Positions 1 to 11,779 are shown, counted from the first letter of the stretch. The stretch is DNA of 64,000 nucleotides from Chromobacterium haemolyticum (GCF_002081825.1 NZ_MUKU01000004.1:124001-188000), one strand, 5' to 3'. Program-made: numbers and translations. Notes: generated from the sequence alone by a model not told the origin.

Positions 1-293
1 ACGTCCAGCCGGATGTCCACGCCGGCCTCGCTCGCGGCGATATGCGGCGACACCGGCGGTAGGAATCGATAAGGATTCATCAGATCCAGATCAGATTGCC
101 CGGTGGCTGCGGTCAACCGCGCCACGTCGTCGTTCCACCAGCTGCCGTCGGCCAGCAGTTCGCAGCCGGAAGCCACCGGTTTCATCGCCAGCACGCGCTT
201 GCCTTCGGCCTGCCATTGGCGGATCAATTGCACGGCGACGTGGGTCTTGCCGATTTCGGTATCGGTGCCGGTGATGAAGAAGGCTGCGGACAT
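1..293 (-). CDS. bioD: Dethiobiotin synthetase, N-terminal part (cut by window edge)
   Basis: The protein starts MSAAFFITGTDTEIGKT, and GTDTEIGKT is the P-loop typical of ATP-dependent dethiobiotin synthetase. This enzyme closes the ureido ring of dethiobiotin in the second-last step of biotin synthesis. About 97 residues lie in the window and the rest runs off the left edge. Downstream of the P-loop the conserved KPVASG segment is visible. No other bio gene is in the window. BioD or a BioD-like paralogue is the only sensible reading of the motif. Confidence 0.85.
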   Translation of the reverse strand, partial: MSAAFFITGTDTEIGKTHVAVQLIRQWQAEGKRVLAMKPVASGCELLADGSWWNDDVARLTAATGQSDLDLMNPYRFLPPVSPHIAASEAGVDIRLD

Positions 294-360
294 GGACGCT
301 TTCCGTAATGGATAGTAGAGAGCTGGCAGTCTAGCGCCGGCCCGTCCGCGCGTAAAACGC

Positions 361-437
361 AAAAAACCCCGGCTCTGCCGCGCAACGACGCCGACCTCAT
401 GGGTCGGCAGTCCGCCACGCGGCCTTGTGAGCCGGGG
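361..437 (-). terminator. Nested stem-loops ending in a T-run downstream of leuA
   Basis: On the minus strand CCCCGGCTC (437-429) pairs with GAGCCGGGG (375-367) and is followed by six T (366-361). Inside it are a CCGCG/CGCGG stem and a GCCGACC/GGTCGGC hairpin. This fits an intrinsic terminator for leuA transcripts. The nested stems are more elaborate than a simple terminator, so a stable 3' RNA is also possible. Confidence 0.6.
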
Positions 438-496
438 CCAAATGGGGCGGCCTTGTGGGCCTTATGGACTTCACACTCGATAAAGTGAACTCCCTG

Positions 497-582
497 GGCC
501 GGGCGGTCTAGCGCTGACTGCGCGCCGACAAGGACGGGATGGAAAACCTTGTCGACGACGCGTCGCGCTGACCGCCTCGGCC
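497..582. repeat. Imperfect 86-bp palindrome next to the leuA stop
   Basis: Arms at 497-514 and 565-582 (GGCCGGGCGGTC-AGCGC against GCGCTGACCGCC-CGGCC) pair almost fully. A second perfect stem, GACAAGG (527-533) with CCTTGTC (547-553), sits inside. The element lies 9 bases past the leuA stop codon. With the 361-437 hairpin it fills most of the 297-base gap between bioD and leuA; I see no gene there. Confidence 0.6.
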
Positions 583-590
583 GGAAAACC

Positions 591-2399
<1,809 letters not shown>

Positions 2400-2427
2400 C
2401 ATGTGCTCCCGCAGCAAATTTTGATTC

Positions 2428-2457
2428 AGCCTACCGGCAACCAAGACACAAAGTCAA
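2428..2457 (-). promoter_or_regulatory. Predicted sigma-70 promoter of leuA
   Basis: On the minus strand TTGACT (2457-2452) is followed by an 18-base spacer and TAGGCT (2433-2428). It lies about 30 bases upstream of the chosen leuA start, so there is no room for a leader-peptide attenuator downstream of it. Confidence 0.4.
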
Positions 2458-2594
2458 ATCTGCATGTTCAAATCTGTGATTAAAACGTCACACACCATGT
2501 CCAAGCGCCATAAATCGGACATTATGTCCATTTTCATTCGAAAACTGATTATTATTTAAGCGACGCACAGACGATCAGACACCGATAGATCGGT

Positions 2595-2600
2595 TATAAT
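2595..2600 (+). promoter_or_regulatory. Predicted -10 box of psd
   Basis: A perfect TATAAT lies 35 bases before the psd start. I see no good -35 hexamer at the expected distance. Confidence 0.4.
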
Positions 2601-2634
2601 CTTGGGTTTAGTCTGATTGATCGAGGACAAACCA

Positions 2635-3477
2635 GTGTCCGAACGCCTGTTCGTGCTGTTGCAACATCTGATGCCCAAGCTGGCCATGACCCGGTTCGCG
2701 GGCTGCATCGCCAACTGGGAAGGCGGCAGCCTGACGCAATGGATCATCCGTCGCTTCATTGCCCGCTATAAAGTGGACATGAGCGAAGCCGCCGCCAGCG
2801 ACCCCGCGGCCTACGCCAGTTTCAACGCCTTCTTCACTCGCGCCTTGCGCGCCGACGCCCGCCCGCTGGCGAGCGAACGGCTGGTCTGCCCGGTGGACGG
2901 CGCGATCAGCCAGTTCGGCCGCGTAGAACAGGGACAGATCTTCCAGGCCAAGGGCCGCAGCTACTCGGCCCAAGCGCTGCTGGCCGGCGACGCCGAGTGG
3001 GCGCGCCGTTTCGACGACGGCCATTTCGCCACCATCTACCTGAGCCCGCGCGATTACCATCGCATCCATATGCCTTGCGCCGGACGCCTGCTGCGGATGA
3101 GCTATGTGCCGGGCGAGCTGTATTCGGTCAACCCGGCCACCGCCCGCGGCGTGGACCGCTTGTTCGCTCGCAATGAGCGCGTGGTCTGCCTGTTCGAGGG
3201 ACAAGACGGCCAGCCCTTCGCTCTGGTGCTGGTGGGCGCCACCATCGTCGGCAGCATGGCCACCGTCTGGCACGGCGTGATCAACCCTCCTCGGCCGGGG
3301 CAAATCCGCCACTGGGATTACAGCGATCAAGACATCCGCCTGGCCAAGGGGGAGGAGATGGGTCGCTTCCTGCTGGGTTCCACCGTGGTCTTGCTGTTCC
3401 CTCAAGGCCCGCTGAGCTTCAACTCCGCCTGGCAAGCCGCTGGCGCGGTGCGCATGGGCGAGGCAATGGCGGACTGA
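2635..3477 (+). CDS. psd: Phosphatidylserine decarboxylase proenzyme
   Basis: It decarboxylates phosphatidylserine to phosphatidylethanolamine at the inner membrane. The proenzyme cleaves itself at the Ser of the LGST motif, seen near the C-terminus in FLLGSTVVLLFP, to make the pyruvoyl cofactor. The SPRDYHRIHMP segment holds the conserved histidines. The length of 280 residues is usual for the bacterial type I family. I chose the GTG at 2635 because GAGGA lies 8 bases upstream; a TTG at 2617 in the same frame has no such signal. It diverges from leuA and is followed by a clear terminator, so it is probably monocistronic. Confidence 0.95.
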   Translation: MSERLFVLLQHLMPKLAMTRFAGCIANWEGGSLTQWIIRRFIARYKVDMSEAAASDPAAYASFNAFFTRALRADARPLASERLVCPVDGAISQFGRVEQGQIFQAKGRSYSAQALLAGDAEWARRFDDGHFATIYLSPRDYHRIHMPCAGRLLRMSYVPGELYSVNPATARGVDRLFARNERVVCLFEGQDGQPFALVLVGATIVGSMATVWHGVINPPRPGQIRHWDYSDQDIRLAKGEEMGRFLLGSTVVLLFPQGPLSFNSAWQAAGAVRMGEAMAD

Positions 3478-3501
3478 ACCGAGCTCGCCCTCCCCATAAA
3501 A

Positions 3502-3530
3502 AACGCGGCTCGACGCCGCGTTTTATTTTT
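3502..3530 (+). terminator. Intrinsic terminator after psd
   Basis: AACGCGGC and GCCGCGTT form an 8-bp stem, followed by TTATTTTT. Confidence 0.85.
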
Positions 3531-3658
3531 GTCCGCCCAAACCCTTTCCTACGTAAAAATAACTATCGCGTAGGAATCATCGATTGCCTATCCAAAAATG
3601 AAAAGATGCCCTCGGCATTCAGCGCCGAACCGGCATTCATCCTACGGAGAAGGCAACG

Positions 3659-4720
3659 ATGCATATCACCGATGTTTTGCGCAAAACCATCCACAATCCA
3701 GCAAGCTGGAGCAAGCAAGAGCTTTACGACAACCTGCAGGCCGCAGTGGATGTGGAGCTGTGGACCATTCCGCTCTACCTGACCACCCTGTATTCGATTC
3801 AGGGCTTGAACTCCGGCAATCAGCAGGCTTATCCCACCACCGCCAAACTGATCGAAAGCGTGGTAATCCAGGAAATGCTGCACTTGGAACTGATTTCCAA
3901 TCTGTGCAATGCGCTGGGCTATTCGCCCCAATACCCCTTCCCCACCTATGAAGCGGCTGAGGGCATCCCCTTCCTCAAACCCGATGTGCCGCCGAAATAC
4001 GCGGGCTACCAAGTCAAACTAGGGCCGCTGGACATCAACCAGCTGAAGCTGTTCTGTGTGATCGAGCTACCCGAGCCCCCCGGCAAACCGGACTGGCACA
4101 AACAAACACGATACAACTCGATAGGCGAGCTGTATCAGGCGCTGGAAATTGCCGTACCCTTGCAGTGGAAAGACCTCTATGTCGGCGCCGCCGCCAATAC
4201 CAAACAGCAGGCCAATTTCACAGACTACACGCAGAAAAACCAACAAGGCCACGGCTTCAGCCAGACCATCAACACCCTGGACCAAGCACTGGCGGCGATG
4301 CAGGCCATCGTCAAGCAAGGTGAAGGCAATCGCTCCACCGAGGAAATCCCTCCATGCGATCAAGCGCCGGCGGAGAGTCCAACAGCTTACGATCCCAGCG
4401 ACTTCGACCCGTCGCAAAGCCACTTTTTGAAATTCAACCTGATCCTCGACCTGCTGCGCCTGGGGTCCAACCCCTGGATTCCCGCTACCTATCCGCTGAT
4501 TCCCCACCCCGACAAACAGCAGTTGGCTGAGCAGGCAATGGCACAGCGCCAGCTTCAGGACGGCTTTCGCGCCTTCATGTCCGAGTTGCAAACCGGCTTC
4601 AACACCGCACAAGCCAATCAGCAGATGCCGGGCAGCTTCTACAGCAGCATGTTCAACTTGCAGAGCCTGATCACCGCCGTTTGGCAAGCCGGCGCAACGC
4701 CGGCGTTTCCCAGCCACTGA
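3659..4720 (+). CDS. Ferritin-like protein of the VioB/RebD-associated family
   Basis: This 353-residue protein looks like the ferritin-like domain linked to iminophenyl-pyruvate dimer synthases (the family of the VioB and RebD C-terminal regions). Visible motifs are DVELWTIPLYLTTLYSI and VVIQEMLHLELISNLCNALG, whose Glu and ExxH residues would bind a metal. The first half is the helical core; a long middle segment (about 150-260) is less recognisable. No vio or reb genes adjoin it, so its substrate is unknown. The start at 3659 has GGAGAAGG upstream. It is a single-gene unit between two terminators. Stand-alone relatives are known in bacteria and fungi, mostly uncharacterised. Confidence 0.75.
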   Translation: MHITDVLRKTIHNPASWSKQELYDNLQAAVDVELWTIPLYLTTLYSIQGLNSGNQQAYPTTAKLIESVVIQEMLHLELISNLCNALGYSPQYPFPTYEAAEGIPFLKPDVPPKYAGYQVKLGPLDINQLKLFCVIELPEPPGKPDWHKQTRYNSIGELYQALEIAVPLQWKDLYVGAAANTKQQANFTDYTQKNQQGHGFSQTINTLDQALAAMQAIVKQGEGNRSTEEIPPCDQAPAESPTAYDPSDFDPSQSHFLKFNLILDLLRLGSNPWIPATYPLIPHPDKQQLAEQAMAQRQLQDGFRAFMSELQTGFNTAQANQQMPGSFYSSMFNLQSLITAVWQAGATPAFPSH

Positions 4721-4743
4721 GCCGGATGTGGAGACAGCATGAG

Positions 4744-4770
4744 AAAAGCCGGGCGCGACGCCCGGCTTTT
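4744..4770. terminator. Bidirectional terminator between ferritin-like gene and ilvC
   Basis: AAAAGCCGGGCG and CGCCCGGCTTTT form a perfect 12-bp stem with a 3-base loop. The A and T runs on either side let it work for both converging genes. Confidence 0.85.
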
Positions 4771-4796
4771 CCATGCCGCCAGATCAAACCGACAGA

Positions 4797-6364
<1,568 letters not shown>

Positions 6365-6375
6365 ACCGGCTGGCC

Positions 6376-8142
6376 TCAACACATATTGCCGTAGTCACGG
6401 TTGTTCTCGAAAGGCACGCTCTGCACCTCGCTCATGTGCGCGGGCAGGTCCATCTGGTCCAGACCCTTGCCGTTCTGCACCATCGGGAACACGTTCTCGG
6501 ACTGGTCGGTACGGAAATCCAGGAATACCAGGCGCTCCTTCAGCTTCTGGCTGAACGCCTCCTTCAATACCGGCTCCACGTCGGCGGGGTCTTCCACCTT
6601 GAAGCCGATATGACCGTAAGCCTCGGCGATTTTGACGAAGTCCGGCAGCGCGTCCATATAGGATTCGGAATAGCGCGTGCCGTAGAAGAACTGCTGCCAC
6701 TGGCGCACCATGCCCAGGTAGCGGTTGTTCAGCGCCACTACCTTCACCGGGGTATGGTATTGCTTGCAGGTGGACAGTTCCTGAATATTCATCTGGATCG
6801 AGCCTTCGCCGGTGATGCAGGCGACGGTGGCGTCCGGATTGGCCATCTGCGCGCCCATCGCGGCCGGCAGGCCGAAGCCCATGGTGCCGAGGCCGCCGGA
6901 GTTCAGCCACTGTTTGGGGCTGTCGAACTTGTAATACTGCGCCGCCCACATCTGATGCTGGCCCACGTCGGAAGTGACGATAGCCTTGCCGCCGGTGATT
7001 TCGTACAGTTTCTCCACCACGAACTGCGGCTTGATCAGCTCGCTGGACGGTGTGTACAGCAAACTGTTGTGGCTGCGCCATTCTCCGATCTGCTTCCACC
7101 AGCCGGCCAGGGCTTGAGCGTCCGGCTTCTGGCCGGATTGCTTAAGGAGGTCCAGCATGTCTTTCAGCACATGCTTGACGTCGCCGACGATGGGGATGTC
7201 CGCCTTCACCCGTTTGGAGATGGAGGACGGATCCACGTCGATGTGGATAATCTTCTTGGGCTGGCTGAGGAAATGCGACGGCACGCTGATCACGCGGTCG
7301 TCAAAACGCGCGCCTATGGCCACCAACACGTCGCAGTACTGCATCGCCATATTGGCTTCATAGGTGCCGTGCATGCCCAGCATGCCGAGGAACTGCGGAT
7401 CTGACCCCGGATAGGCGCCCAGGCCCATCAGGGTGTTGGTACACGGCAGACCCAGCGATTTGACCAGTTCGGTGACTTCGCCCGCGGCATTGCCCTGCAC
7501 CGCGCCGCCGCCCACGTAAACAAAGGGGCGTTTGGCTTCCAACAGCAGGTTCACCGCTTTCTTGATCTGCCCCGGGTGGCCGCGAGTAGCCGGCACATAG
7601 GAACGGATATGCACGCTTTCCGGGTATTGGAAATCCGTGCGGTGCTGAGTGATGTCCTTGGGGATGTCCACCACCACCGGGCCGGGACGGCCGCTCTTGG
7701 CGATGTAGAACGCCTTCTTGATGGTGGCGGCGATCTCGTTCACATCCTTGACCAAGAAGTTGTGCTTCACGCACGGGCGGGTAATGCCCACCATGTCCAC
7801 TTCCTGAAATGCGTCCAGGCCGATGGCCGGGGACGGCACCTGGCCGGACAGCACCACCATGGGGATGGAGTCCATATAGGCGGTGGCAATGCCGGTCACG
7901 GCATTGGTCGCGCCGGGACCGGAAGTGACCAGGGCCACGCCCACCTTGTCGCTGGAACGGGAGTAGGCGTCGGCGGCATGCACCGCCGCCTGCTCATGCC
8001 TCACCAGCACATGTTTGAATTTGTCCTGCCGGAAAATGGCATCGTAAATTTCCAGCACCGCGCCGCCGGGGTAGCCGAAAACAAACTCGACACCTTCTTC
8101 CTGCAGGCAGCGGACAACCGCTTCCGCGCCCGATATCTGCAT
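6376..8142 (-). CDS. ilvI: Acetolactate synthase large (catalytic) subunit
   Basis: A thiamine-diphosphate enzyme that makes 2-acetolactate from pyruvate for valine and leucine, and acetohydroxybutyrate for isoleucine. The conserved catalytic Glu lies in VLVRHEQAAVHAADAYSR, and the ThDP/Mg site in GEGSIQMNIQEL. The three domains (PYR, central FAD-type, PP) fill 588 residues. The ATG at 8142 has AGAGG upstream; an alternative at 8172 in frame lacks one. It is first in the ilvI-ilvH-ilvC operon. The name ilvB would serve equally. Confidence 0.96.
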   Translation of the reverse strand: MQISGAEAVVRCLQEEGVEFVFGYPGGAVLEIYDAIFRQDKFKHVLVRHEQAAVHAADAYSRSSDKVGVALVTSGPGATNAVTGIATAYMDSIPMVVLSGQVPSPAIGLDAFQEVDMVGITRPCVKHNFLVKDVNEIAATIKKAFYIAKSGRPGPVVVDIPKDITQHRTDFQYPESVHIRSYVPATRGHPGQIKKAVNLLLEAKRPFVYVGGGAVQGNAAGEVTELVKSLGLPCTNTLMGLGAYPGSDPQFLGMLGMHGTYEANMAMQYCDVLVAIGARFDDRVISVPSHFLSQPKKIIHIDVDPSSISKRVKADIPIVGDVKHVLKDMLDLLKQSGQKPDAQALAGWWKQIGEWRSHNSLLYTPSSELIKPQFVVEKLYEITGGKAIVTSDVGQHQMWAAQYYKFDSPKQWLNSGGLGTMGFGLPAAMGAQMANPDATVACITGEGSIQMNIQELSTCKQYHTPVKVVALNNRYLGMVRQWQQFFYGTRYSESYMDALPDFVKIAEAYGHIGFKVEDPADVEPVLKEAFSQKLKERLVFLDFRTDQSENVFPMVQNGKGLDQMDLPAHMSEVQSVPFENNRDYGNMC

Positions 8143-8187
8143 ATCGCCTCTTTGTCTTTGCGTTAGTTTCATCCCGTATCGGACGAC

Positions 8188-8215
8188 CTTATCGTATTGC
8201 TTTGAAACCGGTCAA
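8188..8215 (-). promoter_or_regulatory. Predicted sigma-70 promoter of the ilvIHC operon
   Basis: TTGACC (8215-8210) and GATAAG (8193-8188) on the minus strand are 16 bases apart, about 45 bases upstream of the ilvI start. Confidence 0.4.
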
Positions 8216-8338
8216 GTGCTTTTGTGCAGGTGCAATATCCCCCTAAGCCTCGGTAAATTCAGGAAAAAAATCAGGCTTGGCCGAATCGGCGGCGCTCTGC
8301 TACCATCTTCTGTTGGCATCTACTCAAACTCTCATCCG

Positions 8339-8905
8339 ATGGCTAGCCGCGAGGAAATGGCCGACTTTCTGGAGTCGGCGGAGAAACGCGCTTTCAAGCA
8401 GGCGTGGTATGCGGTCCAGAATGAAGACAGCGCATTGGATATCGTGCAGGACTCGATGATGAAACTGGCGGATCGCTATCCGCACGCCCCGGCGGCGGAA
8501 CTGCCGCTGATCTTCCAGCGCATCCTGCAAAACACCATCCGCGACTTCTACCGCCGCAGCAAGGCTCGCCGTTTCGTCAGCACGCTGCTGTCCTCGTTGA
8601 TCCCCACCCGGGAGGAAGACGATAGCCTCGATCCGCTTGAAACGCTGGACGTCGCCGCGGACGAGGCGCACAGCAATCCCGAACAATGGTGCGCGCGCAA
8701 GGAAACCGCCGTGCTGATCGAGTCCTCGCTGCAACTGTTGCCGGCCCGTCAACGCGAGGCGTTTCTGCTGCGTTATTGGGAAGGTCTGGATGTTGCCGCT
8801 ACCGCGCGCGTGATGGGCTGCTCGGAAGGCAGCGTGAAAACCCATTGCTCGCGCGCCAATCACACGCTGGCGGCCATCCTCGCGCAAAAGGGAGTGACGC
8901 TATGA
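8339..8905 (+). CDS. RNA polymerase sigma factor, sigma-70 family (ECF-like)
   Basis: A 188-residue sigma factor. Region 2 spans KRAFKQAWYAVQNEDSALDI to IRDFYRRSKARR, and region 4 is LLPARQREAFLLRYWEGLDVAATARVMGCSEGSVKTH with its helix-turn-helix. The start at 8339 (MASREEMADFLESAEKRAF) matches the usual compact N-terminus; the frame stays open back to 8216 but that part has no sigma features. The stop overlaps the next gene's ATG (ATGA at 8902-8905), tying it to the small membrane protein downstream, which could act as an anti-sigma factor. That partner role is inference. Confidence 0.85.
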   Translation: MASREEMADFLESAEKRAFKQAWYAVQNEDSALDIVQDSMMKLADRYPHAPAAELPLIFQRILQNTIRDFYRRSKARRFVSTLLSSLIPTREEDDSLDPLETLDVAADEAHSNPEQWCARKETAVLIESSLQLLPARQREAFLLRYWEGLDVAATARVMGCSEGSVKTHCSRANHTLAAILAQKGVTL

Positions 8906-9267
8906 AACCTTCCAATCCCCTGCCCGGCCATGTATCGCGCGTGCTGGACCACGCCAGCGCCGATCTCGACCCCGCGCTGGAACGCAGGCTGCGCCAGGCG
9001 CGCGAGCGCGCGCTGGTCCGCTTCGAGACCAGTTCTCCAGGAGCCGTTACGCAACGCGAGCGGCTGGGCCTATGGGGGCAGCGTCACGTGCTGGCGCTCC
9101 GCCGCGGCGGCTTGGCTTTGGGCTTCGCGCTGTTGACCGGCGCCGGCATGATGCTGGCGGAAGATTTGCAGCTGGAAGAAGAAGCGGTGGACGCCGCGGT
9201 GCTGGCGCAGGATCTGCCGTTCGAAGCCCTGCTGGAGCCCCACTTCAGCCGAGGCTTGCATGAATAG
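8902..9267 (+). CDS. Small membrane protein, DUF3619-like (possible anti-sigma partner)
   Basis: A 121-residue protein with a charged N-terminal half (DLDPALERRLRQARERALVRF) and one hydrophobic segment near residues 72-92 (RRGGLALGFALLTGAGMML), then an acidic tail. This layout resembles DUF3619 proteins found directly after sigma factors. Its start overlaps the sigma stop by four bases and its end overlaps the next gene by eight, so translation is coupled. A cytoplasmic head and one membrane span would suit an anti-sigma factor, but no known zinc-binding anti-sigma motif is present. Confidence 0.7.
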   Translation: MKPSNPLPGHVSRVLDHASADLDPALERRLRQARERALVRFETSSPGAVTQRERLGLWGQRHVLALRRGGLALGFALLTGAGMMLAEDLQLEEEAVDAAVLAQDLPFEALLEPHFSRGLHE

Positions 9268-9649
9268 CGGCCGCCGCCTCTTGCTCGCCCTGTGCCTAAG
9301 CGGACTGCTGGCGCCGGCGACCAAGGCCAGCCCGCCTGCCAACCCCCGCTGGGCGCAATTGAGCGCGGAACAGCAGCAGGTTCTGGCGCCGCTGGCCACG
9401 GAGTGGGACCGCTACGCTCCATATAAAAAACAAAACCTGCTGGCCATCGTGCCGCAATTCCAACAGTTGCCGGAGGCACAGCGCCAACGCGTGCAGCAAA
9501 AGCTGAAAGCCTGGTCCGAACTGAGCCAGCAGCAGCGGGACGAGATCCGCGCCAACTGGAAGGCGTTGCAACAGATGCCGCCCGAACAACGCCGGCAGGC
9601 CATCCAGCGCCTGCGGCAACAACATGAAGCCCAAGATGCCTCCCGCTGA
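9260..9649 (+). CDS. Secreted DUF3106-like protein
   Basis: A 129-residue protein with a signal peptide (RRLLLALCLSGLLAPATKA) and a Gln/Arg-rich helical body. It shows the repeated pattern WAQLSAEQQQVLAPLATEW, LPEAQRQRVQQKLKAWSELS and MPPEQRRQAIQRLRQ that marks DUF3106. It is predicted to be periplasmic. It overlaps both neighbours, placing it in the sigma-factor operon. Its function is unknown; the position suggests an envelope-sensing role. Confidence 0.7.
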   Translation: MNSGRRLLLALCLSGLLAPATKASPPANPRWAQLSAEQQQVLAPLATEWDRYAPYKKQNLLAIVPQFQQLPEAQRQRVQQKLKAWSELSQQQRDEIRANWKALQQMPPEQRRQAIQRLRQQHEAQDASR

Positions 9650-10196
9650 CGCCACCGCCCTGACCCCGCCCACACTGAAACGCAGCCTGGCCAGCTTGTT
9701 CTATGAATTGCTCCTGGTCGCCGCGCTCTTGCTCACCGTTACCGCGGTGCTGACGCCGCTGCAGATGCTGATAGGCCAAGGCACGCTGTTCAAGACTCTG
9801 CTCAAAACGGTCCTGGTCCTTGCCCTGTTTGCTTATTTCGGCTACTGCTGGGTGCGCGGCGGTCAAACCGTGGCAATGAAAACCTGGCGCATCAAACTGG
9901 TCAACGCTCATGGCGGCGGCATCGTCTGGAAACAGGCGGCGGCGCGCTACGTGATCGGCCTGGTCTTGTTCGTCGGCATGCCGGCGGTATCCTATCTCGG
10001 CTGGGCCAAGGCCTACGGCCACCAGCCGCAGGCTCTGTGGCTGGCGCTGAGCTGGTGCCTGATTCCCTTCCTGGCGAAGTTCTACGACCGCGACAAGCTA
10101 TTCCTGCACGACAGGCTGGCGGGCACCCGCCAGGTCGTGCTGCCCAAGCCGCCCCACCCAGGCAAGAAGCGGCGCGGCGAACCCACGCCGAGCTGA
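9624..10196 (+). CDS. RDD family membrane protein
   Basis: A 190-residue protein with four hydrophobic segments (about 24-45, 58-75, 108-125 and 135-150). It has GQTVAMKTWRIKLVN after the second segment and DKLFLHDRLAGTRQV near the end, as in the RDD domain family. It overlaps the preceding gene by 26 bases and is the last member of the sigma-factor operon. No precise role is known for this group; some RDD proteins are ion antiporters. Confidence 0.75.
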   Translation: MKPKMPPADATALTPPTLKRSLASLFYELLLVAALLLTVTAVLTPLQMLIGQGTLFKTLLKTVLVLALFAYFGYCWVRGGQTVAMKTWRIKLVNAHGGGIVWKQAAARYVIGLVLFVGMPAVSYLGWAKAYGHQPQALWLALSWCLIPFLAKFYDRDKLFLHDRLAGTRQVVLPKPPHPGKKRRGEPTPS

Positions 10197-10199
10197 TCC

Positions 10200-11102
10200 C
10201 TAAATCCCGGCGGGCCGGGACAGCAAGGGCTCTGTCTCGGCAAACTCCGCCAAAACATCCAGCAAGACGCGCACCCGCGCCGGAGGATAGCGCCGTTGCG
10301 ACCACACCGCGTAAACCGGTTTAGCCGGCATTTCCCAGCCGGCCAAAACCTGCCGCAAACCGCCTTCCGCCAGCTGGCGATGACACAGGCTATGAGGGCA
10401 GACGGCAATGCCCATTCCCGCCTCCGCCAAGCGACGCGGCAGCAGCATATCGTTGACCCGCAGCCGCGGCGGCGGCAACTCCCAGGCCGCGCCATCGTCC
10501 CGCCGCTGCAAATGCCAGCGCTCAAACGGCTCAGCCACCAGCAAAGCGTGACGCGCCAGATCCTCCGGCGTCCGCGGTTCGCCTTGCGTCGCCAGATAGG
10601 CCGGCGCGGCCACCAGCAGGGTGCGCACCCAACCTAGTCTCCGCTGGTTCAAACTGGAGTCCGGCTGCTCCCCCACCCTCAAAGCCACATCCGCCATGCC
10701 GCTGAGCAAATCGTCGATAGCGTTGTTCAGATGCAGTTCCAGGCGCAAGTCCGGGTAATCCTTCAGCATCCGCCGCCATACCGGCACCAGGACATCGTTG
10801 CCCAGGCTCAGCGGCGACAGCACCCGCAGCACACCCTTAACCTGATGCAGCGAGTCCGCCAGCGACGCGGCGGCCTGGCTCAGGGATTGCAGTAAGGGCC
10901 GGCATTGTTCGTAGTACTGCCCGCCTTCCGCCGTCAGCTCCATCCTCCGCGCGCTGCGGTGCAATAGACGACAGCCCAGCTCACGCTCCAGCGCCTGCAA
11001 GCGACGCGAGAGGGTGGCGGTGGGCACGCCCAGCCGCCGAGCGGAGGCATTCAAGCTGCCGGCATCGACAATGCTCACGAATAACTGCAGATCATCCAGC
11101 AT
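10200..11102 (-). CDS. LysR-family transcriptional regulator
   Basis: The N-terminal winged helix-turn-helix is clear (LQLFVSIVDAGSLNASARRLGVPTATLSRRLQALERELG), followed by a LysR substrate-binding domain. The length of 300 residues is typical. It diverges from the CMD-family gene at 11219 with a 116-base AT-rich intergenic region, the common arrangement in which a LysR protein controls its neighbour. The ligand cannot be read from the sequence. It converges on the RDD gene with a 3-base gap. Confidence 0.9.
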   Translation of the reverse strand: MLDDLQLFVSIVDAGSLNASARRLGVPTATLSRRLQALERELGCRLLHRSARRMELTAEGGQYYEQCRPLLQSLSQAAASLADSLHQVKGVLRVLSPLSLGNDVLVPVWRRMLKDYPDLRLELHLNNAIDDLLSGMADVALRVGEQPDSSLNQRRLGWVRTLLVAAPAYLATQGEPRTPEDLARHALLVAEPFERWHLQRRDDGAAWELPPPRLRVNDMLLPRRLAEAGMGIAVCPHSLCHRQLAEGGLRQVLAGWEMPAKPVYAVWSQRRYPPARVRVLLDVLAEFAETEPLLSRPAGI

Positions 11103-11218
11103 GATTTCATTTTTGGAATTTGAATTCGATATTTTAAGTCTATTTACATAAATGATTCTTGCCTAGACTGGCCTTGCAGCTCTCCGCTGTGATGATCTCC
11201 CTCTTGAAAGGAATTGCC

Positions 11219-11647
11219 ATGTCTCTGCGCCTGCCCTACACCCAACTGTCTCCCGCCGCCTACCAGGGGCTGGCCAGCGTCAAGTCCAGCTTGCAACACA
11301 GCAGCCTGGGCCTGCCTTTGATTGAGCTGGTTTATCTGCGCGTCTCCCAGATCAACGGCTGCGCCTTTTGCCTGAAAATGCATGCGTCGGCCCTGCGCGC
11401 CAAGGGGGAAAGCGATGAGCGCATCGACTCCCTGGCCGGCTGGCGCGTCAGCGAGTTGTACAGCGCCCGCGAGCGTGCGGCGCTGGAATGGGCGGAATCG
11501 TTGACCGACATCGCCGCCACTCAGGCTCCGGACCAGCATTACCTGCCCTTGCAGGAACACTTCAGTCCGGAGCAAGTGGCGGATCTGAGCTTCGCCATCG
11601 CCCTGATGAACGCCTTCAACCGGCTGGCGGTCAGCATGCGTCAGTAA
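11219..11647 (+). CDS. Carboxymuconolactone decarboxylase / AhpD-like protein
   Basis: A 142-residue protein with the CAFCLKMH motif (CxxC plus His) of alkylhydroperoxidase-like CMD proteins, in LRVSQINGCAFCLKMHASALRAKG. Such proteins are thiol-dependent peroxidase-type or decarboxylase enzymes. The ATG at 11219 has AAGGA eight bases upstream; the open frame continues upstream but without this signal. It is divergent from the LysR gene, its likely regulator. Confidence 0.85.
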   Translation: MSLRLPYTQLSPAAYQGLASVKSSLQHSSLGLPLIELVYLRVSQINGCAFCLKMHASALRAKGESDERIDSLAGWRVSELYSARERAALEWAESLTDIAATQAPDQHYLPLQEHFSPEQVADLSFAIALMNAFNRLAVSMRQ

Positions 11648-11779
11648 GCGCGATTCCCGCTGGTGCGAGTGATGACTGAGGACTATTCTTTCACATGAAG
11701 ATAAACTAACTTCAAGCCGTGCTAATCTCTGCGCCCGGTAGTCATCCAGTTGTCACCCACACATCAGGAACCGTCAGTG

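Noticed and set aside
3659-4720. Violacein biosynthesis cluster
   Set aside because: Only a ferritin-like relative is present; no VioA, C, D or E-like gene adjoins it.
8173-8338. Attenuator or leader peptide for ilvIHC
   Set aside because: No run of Val, Leu or Ile codons and no terminator/antiterminator pair was seen upstream of ilvI.
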